In this document: positions 1-11,900 of the stretch, in pieces | Numbering within the stretch: position 1 is the first letter of the stretch | How the letters are laid out: each line of letters begins with the position of its first letter | Source: Klebsormidium nitens | Taxonomy: Eukaryota > Streptophyta > Klebsormidiophyceae > Klebsormidiales > Klebsormidiaceae | Assembly (NCBI GenBank): GCA_000708835.1 | Contig: DF237553.1 | Span: 1 to 52,171, forward strand | Direction: 5' to 3' | DNA length: 52,171 nucleotides | The notes under the pieces: model-generated | Told to the model about the DNA's origin: nothing | The model's input: the letters and a program-made list of their open reading frames with translations, nothing else | Database searches by the model: none | Made by a program: the position numbers and the translations under genes

Positions 1-314
1 AAAATGACCAAATTTCGCGATTTTTGCAGATTTAGAAAGCCCAGAAAATGGGTGATTCCGATGTTGATATGTCGGGGCTAGAGAGTTCAAATCAGGTTTT
101 CTCCAGGTCGAAATTCCCGGCCCGGAAGCTGATAGTGAAACGCTAGCTATAGCATTTTTATGCATGCAAAATCAATTTTGACAATTATGTACACGTTACT
201 GAGTGCACACGTGGGCATATATTGCGCGCAATGATCTTATATAATCAGTGTAGTATAGCACTTGAAACATGCTTTTATTGATCCATTAATTTATTGACTG
301 TAGTACGTAATATT

Positions 315-944
315 GCACGGGCTAGTTATATACACTTTCCGGTGTCGCGACAGTCTGTCGACGGTTGGGGAACTGTTGCCCAACGGTTGCCCGACCGTCG
401 CCGGCAACAACTCCGCGATAAATTTGAAAATGTCGCAACAGTGTTGCGATACTGCGTCAGTAATTTGCCCGTAAATAGGGGCAAAAAAGAAAATTACACG
501 GCGTTTCAAATTCGCTCGATGACACACTCTCTACTTCAGGACTTAAGCAGCCTAGGACATTAGAAACATACTGTAACTTACAGCAGAGTGTGTCAATCGG
601 GCATTTGAAAATGGGAATGGTGTCAATGTGCTTCGACAATGTGCTTTTACAGGGTTGAATAAGTCGAGTCTCCGGAGCCCGGCACTCGAGTTTGACCGAT
701 CCGGCTATCGGCAAAATCTGAGTCCAGGATCGGAACATTGTAGCCTGAAAGTTTGACTCGGCGGTCGGTTATGTCAACCCCGTATGAAAATCGAACGTCG
801 AAAACGTACTTCCGGTGTTGCGACAGTGTCGCGACAGAGTTGCAACCCTGTTGCAATGTTGTCGGGCAACCGTTGGGCAACCGTCGGTTCCCCGACCGTC
901 GACGGACTGTCGCGACACCGGGAACTGCATATAACTAGCCCATG
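315..944. repeat. Inverted-repeat element, MITE-like
   Basis: The left arm (about 315-398) and the reverse complement of the right arm (about 861-944) align over roughly 80 bases. Both read inward from a GCAYGGGCTAGTTATA end, through a GGTGTCGCGACAGTC block, to TTGCCCAACGGTTGCCCGA. The arms differ by scattered substitutions and a small indel. The interior carries further short dyads, including a near-palindrome around 434-450. No transposase or other coding frame is visible. I could not identify a clear target-site duplication, so the class is open. A non-autonomous DNA transposon is the simplest reading; a large foldback repeat is the alternative. Confidence 0.72.
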
Positions 945-1046
945 CTGTGGGTTTTGTATAATGCTGGCGTGTTGCATGGCGTGCACATGGTAAGACCGCC
1001 CGTGCAGCTAGAACTTAGGGCGGCGGGGGCCGGGCCCTTTGCCTGA

Positions 1047-1076
1047 TCGCCCCACAAAAGATCTTTTGTGGGGCGA
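1047..1076. repeat. 30-bp perfect palindrome
   Basis: The 15-base arms TCGCCCCACAAAAGA and its exact complement meet with no spacer, centred on an AGATCT core between 1061 and 1062. The bases just outside (1046 and 1077) do not pair. As RNA it could form a hairpin with a minimal loop; as DNA it is a perfect dyad. No gene is adjacent: the nearest is the PP2C 3' end, 0.9 kb away. Confidence 0.9.
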
Positions 1077-1558
1077 CCGGACGGGGCAGAATTTCAAAAA
1101 GTGCATTGATTTTGTGCGTATCCTTAGACAATTGGACCATATTTGAAGCAGTGGTAATGTCACAGTAATTGGTCCGTGAAAATTGCGAGCGCGCAGCATG
1201 TGTGCTGCTAGCATGCGCATGGAACATGGTTGTACTATAGCTACCGTACTTCAATGTAAACGCATATAAACACTGTACTATCCGATCGGTATATGACGAC
1301 GCACTGCAAGCTCTATCCTGGCCTGACTCATCCGACTATTTCAATAGTTCAACGCATGCTTTGTCCGGCGCATACCGTATGTCAAATGATCAATTCAATG
1401 GCACATCGATATGCATGTTCCACTGTTAATTATACTGAACCGTCCTGATCGATCTCACAATAATGAGCTAGTCTTGCCAGGCCGGGCCGGGTACAGCCCA
1501 TGCCGATCGCCCATCCGAAAATCGATCCAACGAGCAGATCTCATGCAGTGCGAATCCG

Positions 1559-1732
1559 ATAATTAGTGGTGAAGTGGCCGGCTTGGAGCCTCAGGCCATC
1601 CTGTGCCCCTGGGCCCGATCAATGCAATAGCCTAGGTCACATAATTATTGGTGAAGTGGCTTGGAGCCTCTGGCCATCCTGCCCTGCCCCTGGGCCCGAT
1701 GCAACAGCCTAGGATGCAATAGCCTAGGTCAC
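1559..1732. repeat. Imperfect tandem duplication, two copies
   Basis: Copy one spans 1559-1640 and copy two 1641-1732. Both start with ATAATTA followed by TTGGTGAAGTGG or a close variant. Both share CTTGGAGCCTC, GGCCATCCTG, CCCCTGGGCCCGAT and end in AATAGCCTAGGTCAC. Copy two is longer because of short internal repeats (GCCCTGCCCC and a second AGCCTAGG). No coding frame spans the repeat. Confidence 0.85.
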
Positions 1733-1988
1733 AGTGGTAATCCCTGGTACCATTGCCAATGATCACTAGAGTACCGCACCGGATAATTGATTAGTAGCTT
1801 ACATAAATTGACGTAAAAAATCTACCAACCCATAGATCAACCCGGGTGCGCATCACATTCAGATCAGTCACCATCACTACCTTCTTGACAGATGGGTACA
1901 ACATTCGACCGCAAGCAAGACGGTGTGCTGTTGGAGCCTATCTAAGGTCATTAAATCTTCTCAATCATATCTTTCAGACGCAATAACT

Positions 1989-4900
1989 TCATCCAGTTGC
2001 GCTAGGATTATTTACATCTAGCTCGTGTTTGCTACACACGAAGGACACTACTACTGTTATGTCATCCAATTTACCCCCTGTGTACAAGTGACCAGCATCC
2101 ATGGCAGCCTTTGCAAATGGAGAGTGACGTTGCGTGTCCTCCCCCCTGGCCCTGGCACAGCTTGCCAAGTGGTTTGCAATTTCGTGCGGAAGGAGTTTAC
2201 CCCTGCACAGGTCGATCAGAATTTTAAGCCGCAACAGCAAGCACAAAAGTCCTCTACAGCTCTGTAAGTAGACTTCAGGGACTGATCTGCATGGCGAATC
2301 GGCAGTCACCCCAAACACATGGATCTGTGTCAATCGCTATGCCGGAGGTGGCATCTTGCTTTGCTGAAGCGGAGCCTTGCAGCAACTTGCACCTAACAAC
2401 GCTTATTGGTTTAACGCCTCACCTCTTGGCTACATTTACGATGTTGAGCAACTCGAAGTCGAACACGTTATCGAACAGCCCGTCTGTGCCCATCACAACA
2501 ATGTCCCCTGGCACAGCCTTCAACCGGAAGGTCTGCGCATGCCAGCAAGCACGGGTCAGATGGGACGCCGTGCCGCACCATGCCGGCTGCTAGTGTACCA
2601 TAGCGGTGGCCGTGCACGAGGATGGGGTGCGGCAGGGCACATGAGCGGGCCACAAACTGCGACAATCATGTAGCGCCTGGACGCCCTGCCACACTGTCTG
2701 TTGTCCAAACAAGGTGAAGGGTGCTCCATTCTCATCCAAGGTGCAACTCGGGGTGAAGGTTGTCAGGACGGTGCATCATCTCCAACTACAATCCTTTCAT
2801 TTTGGGTGTCCCTCACCTCCGCACTTGTGATGGGGTCCCCGCGCGTGCGCGCCAGCTGGAAGGGGAAGTTGAAGCGGTGCTGCTGCACGGGGGACTTGAA
2901 CACAATCCGGTCGTCACGAATGACCACAAACGCGCTGTCCCCGACGTTCACCGCAGAGAGGGCCTGCCAACAGGAGGCCACCAGACCAGTGTGAGAGTGT
3001 CTCCATGCAGGGGCACGGGTCGCGGTTCAGCCCTTGCAATGCACCAGGGAGGAGACCAACAGCAACGTAAGGGCCCACCTCGCGCAAGGCAGCTGGCGCG
3101 CAGCACCTCACGGCAGACTCAGGAGGACCACCCTTGGGTTCGAGCCCAAGGAGCAGCGGAGCAAGGTCACAACCCCAAAACTTCTAACAAAAAGTGGCAT
3201 ACAGCCAGACACTTCCGAAGAAAACCACCGATACAGCCAGTCCAAAGCTGTCATCAGAAGGGCCTGGTCATCTGATCGCGTCTCAATGCCTGTGACGCCT
3301 TGTGTAAACAAAAGTTGGTGGGGAATGCCAGACTCTCCATTCCACAAAATGTCACAAAGGTGATAAAGGGTTTCGACCTTTGGATCTATAAACCAAGATA
3401 GCTGAAGACTGGCCTCAAAACAATAACTGCTATTCGCTGGTCAAGCGCAATGAAATAGGTCGAACATACTGAGGCCGAATGCCCGAGCCCTGCAACACGG
3501 GTGGAAAGTTGTGGCGGGCAGCTCTCCCTCACATCATCATTGAGCACCAGCACGCACGCCGTGGCGGACCCCTGGCTGTGCGTCTCCGCGTGAGCGCGCG
3601 CCAGGGCGTCCAGCGGATCACGCACGGTAGCCGCGCTGTCGCGGATGGCGTCGCGCGTGCGCATCATCAGCTCCTTGGCGTAGATGCCCGCGTCCACGCC
3701 CACGTTGGCCCACCCACCCACGCCGTCCGCCACCCCGATCGCCTGCGCCTCCCCATACACAAAGTGCGCATCCTCGCCCCCCTTGAACTCCTTCTCGGGG
3801 TGTGGGACGCTTGCCGCCGCGGAGCGCAAGCACAGTGATCCCGTATGGACGTGGGGCCTGCGGGGGAGGGGCAAGGTGGACGGGGTGAGGCACAAGGACA
3901 CGATGCATAACACACAAAAGGTTGCCTTAAGACCGGGAATGAAGTCAAAGCCTAAGCTGACCTCCCGCACACCACCAGCTTGCCTGCATGCTCGCAAGCC
4001 AAGTCCAGAGGTGCTCACTTGCGCGCGGCGCTTTCTGCTACATCTTCATCGTCGTCGTCTTCCACTTGCCCCGGGAGCGGCCTCGGGAACCCCGCATTGT
4101 TGAGCTCCTTCCAGTAGAAGTCCGCTGCGACGGGCAGCTTGATGGCGGAGGCGGTCATGGGGTGCACAAAGTGGAACGCCGCAGCCTGCTCCAGCACGGC
4201 CTGGCACCCCACCCCAAATGGGGGCACCGGCTTCGCGGCCCGCATGTCCGGGGACTCATCGGGAGATTCCCCGCAGGCCCTGCTGGTCCGCCAAAAGCTG
4301 GCCTCTACAGCTGCTTGGATGTCGGGCTTCTGAAGAAGAGCCAGCGTCTTGTCCCGGACTGCCAAGTCCACAGCAGAGGCGGCACCTTGGCGCTGCTTCT
4401 GTATCAGATCCTCAAACTGGCTGCGGAACCCGGCAGAGGCGGTGGATACGACATGACGCTGCAGGGCCAGGTGTGGGCATTAAAATAGGGGCGGAGACAG
4501 GACATGCAAGGCAGGATTGGCAAGCCTTGGTTCTTCGAGGAGTTTGACAAGAACGTGACACAGAGTCGCTGAGACATTACAACTCTATTCTTAAATCGAA
4601 CATTTTCAGTAGAAATCTGAGAGTCATGACTGGAAAAGCCCTGCTTTCTACAGCCACTTGAAACATACATTAGCACCATCAGGCGACTTGGCATATCACT
4701 TCAAAGCTCCAAGGCTCATGGGAAACTTGCATGTCGTGACCTCTCGCTTGCGCATTTTGCAAGGTGGGCCGAACAATCATGCTGACCCCCAATTGCAAAC
4801 TTGGCAGCTCAACTGAGCAGCTCAACTCCATCCAACAGAAAGATGCCACCACAACAGCAAAGTTCGTAAGCACAAACATCACGATTGATCCAGAGACTGA

Positions 4901-5123
4901 CTTCTTGAATACAAAATACTCTCATGGATGATGTGATCCCAAAGTGCCAAGAACCTTTTACCTCGCTGTTTGCGGCCTCTGGCATGGCAAAGAGCTTGAG
5001 TCCCACCGCATCCCCAATAGGACGCGCCAGGTCCCTGGCCCTCCTGGAGGACACCCGGGCCCCCCATGCTGCGACCGTCTTGTGGAGGGACGCGGATGGC
5101 CCATGCATCATGCGAGAGGACAT
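1989..5123 (-). CDS. PP2C-type protein phosphatase, PTC7-like
   Basis: Predicted Mg/Mn-dependent Ser/Thr phosphatase of 465 residues. The exons that close in frame are 5123-4962, 4458-4019, 3857-3533, 2963-2817, 2532-2423 and 2202-1989. The catalytic domain (about 202-450) shows the metal-binding GGED (Asp230), VADG (Asp245), GTDGLFDN (Asp375) and KLDD (Asp441/442) motifs, plus SPVQQH, typical of the plant/fungal PTC7 branch that includes organellar phosphatases. Residues 1-200 are not recognised. The first 40 are rich in Arg, Ser and Ala and could be a plastid or mitochondrial targeting peptide. An acidic DDDDED patch lies just before the domain. The start is the first ATG after an in-frame stop. 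It is divergent from starch synthase III. The family is clear; the substrate is unknown. Confidence 0.88.
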
Positions 5124-5920
5124 GAGCAGGCCCTGCACAAGATCAGCAGCTACGGCACAGTGAAGTTCCCCTCATCTTTGATCCTCCTCGCGACAAACAT
5201 CCACCTCAAGGTCCCACACCCTCCTGACAAGACTGGGTCGTCAGTCCTCCCAATCTCCCCTAAGCTGGAAACGTCTACCTACCTAGCGACCTTTTGTAAA
5301 CTCCCTGGCCCGGCCCTGGCGTAGCTGGGCGTAAGCTGGGCGAGATCGCGTCTTGTCATGACTGCCCTTGCAGGCCTGCCACCCACTGGCACCAGGTCAG
5401 CAAGCATACAATGGATACATACATGTGTGGGCTCTGCCAGTCCTGGCGGAAGTGACCAGGCTGAATATGTATATATTTAAATTTATCAAATACCGTAAGT
5501 AATTTCTTCACAGGCTGGTACCGGTAGTCTGAACCGACGGCGATGCGCAGCTCCAGTACGAAATTTGTGTCAAAAAACCGCTGTTTCTAGTACAACTTTC
5601 AGGCAGGAGTCAGGACGCCAGATCTATATTACCGGTACCTATTACGGTAGTGCACATCCGGTCTCCTTTCCCGGCCCCTGGGGTTGCCATTAAAACGACA
5701 TGACAACAGAGGTCCTGCCGGAATTCTGGAGCTGCATGTGAGCTGAGCTGACTCGCACTTTGTTAAAATCGTAGATCTTTCCTCCTTCACAGGCTTCAGC
5801 ATCGCTGCATCTGGCCCTCAGTGGGGCAAGCTTCACGAGCTTGGCATGTCGACCATGGATCCGGGTTTCTGAAGGGCTCTCAGGCTCGTTGAGAGCAGCT
5901 GACCTTGTGCGAAGCTGAAG
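5124..5920. promoter_or_regulatory. Divergent intergenic region, PP2C / SS3
   Basis: This 797-bp stretch separates two start codons pointing away from each other, so it must contain both 5' UTRs and both promoters, or one bidirectional promoter. I do not see a convincing TATA box at a defensible distance from either gene. A locally AT-rich tract with TATATATTTAAATTTATC lies at about 5468-5489. The division into promoter and UTR is inferred from gene order only. Confidence 0.5.
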
Positions 5921-8900
5921 ATGATGGCACATTCCTTGCTTTGCACAGGTGTGGCTCCTCTTCAGGCGGCAGCTGTTCTGACGGCAGGATCACGAGGTAC
6001 AGAGTTGGGATCCGTCCGCCGCGGTGCGTGGGGCCCCTACTTGGAGAAGCACCGCGGGCACAGCCTGTTCCGGGCGCAGCTGGCCCAGGTGAGCTGCAAA
6101 CCTGCCTCACAGGCACACCGGCAGCGCTGAAGCACCCAAATGCTGAGTTGGTGCAAAGGCAGCGCAGCATTGCCTACCATATATAAGTTTGTGAATAGGA
6201 GATCCGTTTGCGTGTATTGCCAAAAACTACAGGGTGTTCATTCTTCCATGCTGGATACCTAGAGATTCAAGACCCCATTGCATTGGTTGGATGTTTCTAA
6301 AGACAGGATCTCGGCAGATCTATGCACCCTTCATTTGTGCTGCTTTTGTTATTGGAATCCATCATGTGTATGGGAAGTTGTTCCAGCTCGCTAGAGTCCC
6401 GGTGTTCTACTGGCCTCCCTGACTGGTTCTGGGTTGTCAATACGTGCAGCCGTGCAAAATCTGTGCCAGTGCCAGACCAGGGGGCCAAGCGCCAGGTTAG
6501 TTACCCCTTCCTTTCAGATTGTGGGACCATTGTGGAATGGTTACTAAACGAATGAAAACTTCGTGCCAGAGGCCACAAGGGATTTGAAGTACTGTCTGGT
6601 TTGGGTACCTTCAAAGAGTCTAGATGGTCCACCTGCCTGCAGACTGAAACACAGATGATCAGTGTATGCACCCTCATGTCACTTGTGCAAATCGTGCTCA
6701 ATATGCAGGCCGGGGGCGCCGCGGGCGCGGCAAGGCTGCGGGCCGGGGCACTCGGGGCCGCGACGCTGGGAGCCAAGGCGGCCGCCCTGGTGGGCGGAAG
6801 GAGGGGCTGAGAGATACCCCCGCGCCACCGCCGCCGGACAAAAGCGGTGAGGAGGAGGGGGTCATAGAGGGGGGCGCTGCGGTGTTGACGGCAGAGAGGG
6901 AGCCCCTGGAAGAGGAGGGAGCTGACAGCGGCGGGGCTAGCTCGAACGGGCATCCAGTCGCGGAAGGCACCAGCCCGGCAGAGGCAAGCACCACGTTCGC
7001 AGATCCGGAGTCAGGGTCAGAGTCGGAGTCGGAGGAGTCGTTGCGCGCGGATTGGGAGCGGCTAGAGCGGGAGGCAGCACAGCGCCTGCTCGCCCTACAA
7101 ACCAGGCAGGCAACTGAAAGGGGCCAGGAAGCACAGGGAGGGGACGAGGCAGAGCCGGAGAAGAGATCGCAAAGCAGGGACAGCGGCTTGGAAGATGTCG
7201 ACACAGCTACGGACCGCGGAGCTGAGGAAGGCTCCAGCGCCAGTCAGGAGCGGGCTGCCACAGAGGCAGGCGCATCCGACAGTGAAGAGGGCGGTGTCTC
7301 CGAGAGCGGCCAACAGAAGGAGCCCAGCCCCGCACCACCAGCGGCTGCCGAGGGCGGTGGGGCCAAGGCCATCGACCAGAGAGCAGCTGAGCTGCAGGCG
7401 CTGGCACAGGCCCATGCTCTGGACCGCATGTTCTTCTACCCTGAGCGCGTGACGGCCGGGGGCGACGTGGAGGTGTTTCTGAATCGTGGAGTGAGCACGT
7501 TGGCAGGGAAGGGTGAGATCGAGCTGCTGGGGTCGTTCAATGATTGGCAGTACCAGCAGCTGGGGGTGCGCCTGCAGCCAAGCGCGGAGCTAGGGGAGCC
7601 CTGGTGGACCGCCACATGTAAGGGCACCCCGCCACGGGCAGCTGTGATCAGATCTTGCTGCCTGTGTCTGCTTTAAAAAAAACTTGCCACTATTTTGTCT
7701 GTTGAAAAGTGGCTTGCTCAGTCTAGTTCTGGCTTCTCCTCTGCCTGGTGTGAAGTATTGGACATCTTGTGATCGGATTGATTTCGAGATATGTTGATCA
7801 AGAAGGGACCATTGCAGACAGTGCAGTCGATAGTGCAGCCATTGGAACCAAGTCGACAGTTCGACTTCCTCGTTGTTGGATTTTATGGGCCCTTCCAAAC
7901 AAAGAGATGTGCGCTCTGCAATAGCAAGCTGGAATTGCGAGCAATGGTGTCTTATTTGTGGATATAAGGCTTCCAGAATCAGTGGGGGATGATCTAGTGG
8001 CGGTGCGATTCACGACAGTCTATAGAACAGGCATCATTAGAAAAGAATATTGCGCGTCAGCTCAAGCGATGCCTTGCAATCGAGCTGGCAACGTTCTAAT
8101 GGTACATGGCGCAGGATCCGGCGGGGTTCTTGGCATCTCCTTGACTCAGTGCTGCATATAGTCAAACCGGGGCCTTGGCTTGCTGCTGCTCCCTTGGTCG
8201 GCTTGCTTGCCATTGCTGGCGGCTGATTGCTCACGACATGGTCCGTTGCTGTGGCAGTGCGCGTGCCGCGGGAGGCGTACAAGCTGGACTTCGTGTTCCA
8301 CTCGGGGGAGGTGTATGAGAACAACGCGGGGCAGGACTTTTTCGTTGCCGTGGACGGGGGCCTGGACGAAGCCAGCTTTGGGGCTTGGGTGGCGCAGCAG
8401 AAGCGCGAGGAGCAGCGGCGGCAGCTCCAGGAGAAGGAGGCCGCAGAGGCGGCGGAGCGCGAGCGGCGCCGCGTGGAGGAGGAACAGGCGCAGGACGCCA
8501 GGGACCGCGAGGCGGCAGCGGCAGGTGAGCCGCACCGGCAGGACGGCGGGTCCCGAATGGACCCAAGGGAGCACCTCGAGTTCCCCCTTTGGTCTCGTGC
8601 CCTTCCGGAGGGCAAGTCTATTCCTTCCAACGCTGGATTTCCATCTTGAAAGGCCTGATCGTCTGGTCCTGGCTCCGCTGGAAAGAAGGATTTTTTCATT
8701 ACTGTTTGCTGATTCGCTGCGGTAAGGCCCGAATCTGTGATTCTGTTTGTAACCTGTTGCTCCGTCCACTCGTAGGCCGCCCTCAGTGTATCCTGTCCAT
8801 TGTAGGGAGCCGGTAAAGCATTTGGGAAATGTTGGGCGCAATACACCCGAGTATTGGACATCAGGACGGCTTAACACCGTTCTTTGCCCGGCGTTTTGCT

Positions 8901-11900
8901 GGGCCTTGAGTCCGGTCCAGCTGTGTTTGCCTGTCCTGCTGCCTGACCTTGCCGCCCTCCCCGCGCCATGCCCAGCTGCGGTGGCTGTGCGCTCCGCCCT
9001 GTCTGCGTCCCTGGCCGTTGCTGCCCCGCGCGTGCCCAGTGTCTTCTTCACGGACCCGGAGCCGGTTGCTGCGGGCGGCCAGGTGCGCCTGGTGTACAAC
9101 CGGTCGTATCGGCCGCTGTGCTTTGCGGGCGAGGTGTGGGTCCACGCGGGGTACAACGGGTGGCAGGACGGCGTGTCCACTGTGGTGCAGATGGCACCCG
9201 AGACATCCGTGGAGGACAAGGGCGACTGGTACTCTGTCGAGCGTGAGTGCACACACCCTTCTTAACCGCACAGTGCTCCCTTAGCGGAGAGAGTTCGGGC
9301 GCTTCGACCAGCAGTCCAAGCCGGATCACTCTTGACGACGGCAGCTCTAGGAATTGGCAACGGCATACCTGTCGGGACAGGATTGACAAGCTCTTGTAGT
9401 TGCTAAAAATCCACCTTTCAAGTGCTGATTCTCAAGGAGGTAACTTTGGAATTCTGGAAAAGACCATCATGCATGCCCCCCCGGTCCCAGCTTTGTTACC
9501 GATCCTTCAACGTTCCTCTTCTTTTGGCAGTGGAGGTCCCTGCGGATGCTCTGGTGCTGGACTGGGTCTTGGCGGACGCGCCCCCCGAGCGCGCGCAGTA
9601 CTACGACAACAACGACCTGCGCGACTTCCACGCCCCCGTGGCCCGCTCAGAGGGGCTGGAGGCCTACCTGGCCCGCCTCGAGGACGAGGCATATGCGCGC
9701 ATCCGGGCGGAGCGCGCACAGCGCGAGCAGGAGCGTGCACAAAGGGTGAGCCCCAGCGCCGACCTTGATTGTACGGTCTATTCTCGTCTTTCATGCATAG
9801 CGTGGCTTCAAGTGGCAAGTCCGCTGTGCCTTGATGACAAGCGGCTACCCATCTTTTGGCTAGTCGAGAGCACTCTTCGTATCAGTTTCGCGGACCAGTT
9901 GGGATCATCGACAATGCGGCGCGGCCCTCTTACCTTTCCCCGACGCCCTCTTCGTTCCTGACGCGTGTCCCGCCTGCTCCCCTGCCAGGCTGCGCGGCGG
10001 GCCGCTCTGCGGAAGGAGGTGGCTGCGCGCACGGCCGCGCAGTTTGTGGCGGTGCAGTCGGCGGTGCTGTACACGGAGCCGGCGCCGCTGCAGGCGGGGC
10101 AGGAGGGCAGCGTGTTCTACAACCCGGGGGCCACCGCGCTGGCGGGGCGCAGCGAGGTGTGGATCCGCGGCGGCTTCAACCGCTGGTCGCACCGCGACGG
10201 GACCTGGGGGCCCATCCGGATGGAGCCCACGGAGGACGGGCACCACCTGAGGGCCACCGGTGAGAGTCACGGACGTGATACGAACGGGCGCCGAGGAGGA
10301 GGCGGCGCCAGCCAGCAGCTCTTGAGATCCGGCCATAGGACTGAGTTCGTCGGTCAAAGCTTGGAGGAGGCGGCTTAAACGGTCGCCGGTCTGACTCTGA
10401 GTTTTAGCAGCACAAGGTCCGAAGGAAGAGGAGGACTAGCTTGCGCAAGCCATCTGTGCAAACCAGTGGGCATTGCCTTCCTGCCCATCGCCTTTACGCT
10501 CCTGCTGAAGTCCGTGTGGCCATGGCTTGGTTGCAGTGGAGGTGCCGGCCGATGCGTACGTGCTGGACTGCGTGTTCAGCGAGCGCGGGGGCGGCGACGG
10601 CGGGCTGTACGACAACAAGGCCGGCCTGGACTACCACGTGCCCATCAACGGCAGCACCGCGCAGCCGCCCCCGCTGCACGTCGTCCATATCGCGCTGGAG
10701 ATGGCGCCCATTGCCAAGGTAGGGCGTGGCTTTGTCTGAACGGTGGAAGAATTTTGCGCTTGGAGCCCGTCTGCCATTGGAAAAGTCGTCCACGTCAGCT
10801 CAAACAGACACCTCGCAAAAGTGTTTTCTGTTTGAAACACTCTGGCTTGTCTCGTGATGTGCGCCTGCTTTGGTATTACTGCGCTGCTTTGCCGTTTGAT
10901 TGCGGCTGCTCCGGGCTGCGCCTGACGGCGCGGTGGGGCATGCGGTGCAGGTGGGCGGCCTGGGCGACGTGGTGACGAGCCTGGCGCGGGCGGTGGAGGA
11001 GGCGGGCCACACTGTGGAGGTCATCCTGCCCAAGTACAACAACCTGGACTACTCGCAGGTCAGCACAATCCCCTGGCGGCTCTCTCCCGGTTTGACAGAT
11101 GATGCCGGTCTGAAACCGGACGACTGCTCTGCCCAAAGACCCTGTTGCATTTGTAACAATGTATCTCGCCTCTGGCGGTCGTACCAGGCTCTGCCCTCTT
11201 GGGAAAGTCGTATGCATTGCCGGGAGTATTCTGGCGGGGGCCTGCCCCGGCCGCCGCTGCACGCGCAGTGGCGACCTGAGCGTTGTGCGCCAATGATGTG
11301 TGGCAGGTGCACTTTTTGGAGGAGACGGAGTCGTTCTCGTTCGGCAGCACCACCATCCGCACGTGGCAGGGCAAGGTGGAGGGCCTGCTCGTCAAATTCA
11401 TCGAGCCCGAGAACGGGTGAGCCATTCCCCTGCCACCACGGCGCACAAGCAAAGCCTGCCCGCACTGGAGCATATTTCTTTCCTCAGCTTGCATGCCCAG
11501 CTTCGACCATGAGGTGCGCGCTCACAGTTGCTGTTTCTTTACGCCTGCTGAGGGCCTCTTCGGCCGCGGGTTCCTTTGCTGCGATACCTGATCCGCTGCG
11601 GCTGCGTTGGTGCGTGCAGCATGTTCTGGGTGGGCACCATCTACGGCCGCCGCGATGACGGGCCGCGCTTCGAGTTCTTCTGCCACGCCGCACTGGAGTA
11701 CCTCCGTCAGACCAAGCAGAACCCGGTAAGCTCACGCTTCGCCCGGGCCCTTCTCATGATCACCATCTGGCACTGACGATGCGTGCACTCACTCTACGAG
11801 GACCGCCCCCGGCTCCAGAGTCGTTCGCAGCGATCCTTACCGGGGCGGATGTGTGCTGTCTGATAAAAGTCACCTCCTGGCCCCGCTTGCTGACTGCGTA

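Larger units (their letters stand above)
1..1988. other. Gene-free spacer with repeats
   Basis: I see no supportable coding exon here. Open frames are short, lack conserved motifs and overlap the inverted repeats. The stretch holds an inverted-repeat element (315-944), a perfect palindrome (1047-1076) and an imperfect tandem duplication (1559-1732), each listed separately. Outside these the sequence is rich in short palindromic words such as CATG, GATC and CTAG, as in the other gene-free spacers of the window. The 3' end of the PP2C gene borders it on the right. Confidence 0.7.

Noticed and set aside
3131-3151. T-arm-like tRNA signature (CTTGGGTTCGAGCCCAAG)
   Set aside because: The arm pairs well, but no acceptor, D or anticodon stem can be assembled around it, and it lies inside a PP2C intron.
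2760-3275. 171-codon plus-strand frame
   Set aside because: It overlaps the VGDS-containing PP2C exon on the other strand; its composition is chance-like.
3684-4103. Plus-strand frame over PP2C exons
   Set aside because: It has no motif; the minus strand carries the PP2C catalytic residues and consistent splicing.
6698-7204. Minus-strand frame antisense to the SS3 linker
   Set aside because: It is a Pro/Ser-rich shadow of the Glu/Gly-rich linker. The plus-strand frame joins in phase to neighbouring exons.
8037-8861. Second long minus-strand frame over SS3
   Set aside because: It has the same cause: low-complexity Arg/Ser/Ala translation with no motif, antisense to SS3 exon 4 and its flanking introns.
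8146-9252. Long minus-strand open frame across SS3 exons 4-5
   Set aside because: It is antisense to strongly conserved coding sequence and crosses an intron and exons. GC-rich codon bias in SS3 explains the absence of stops.
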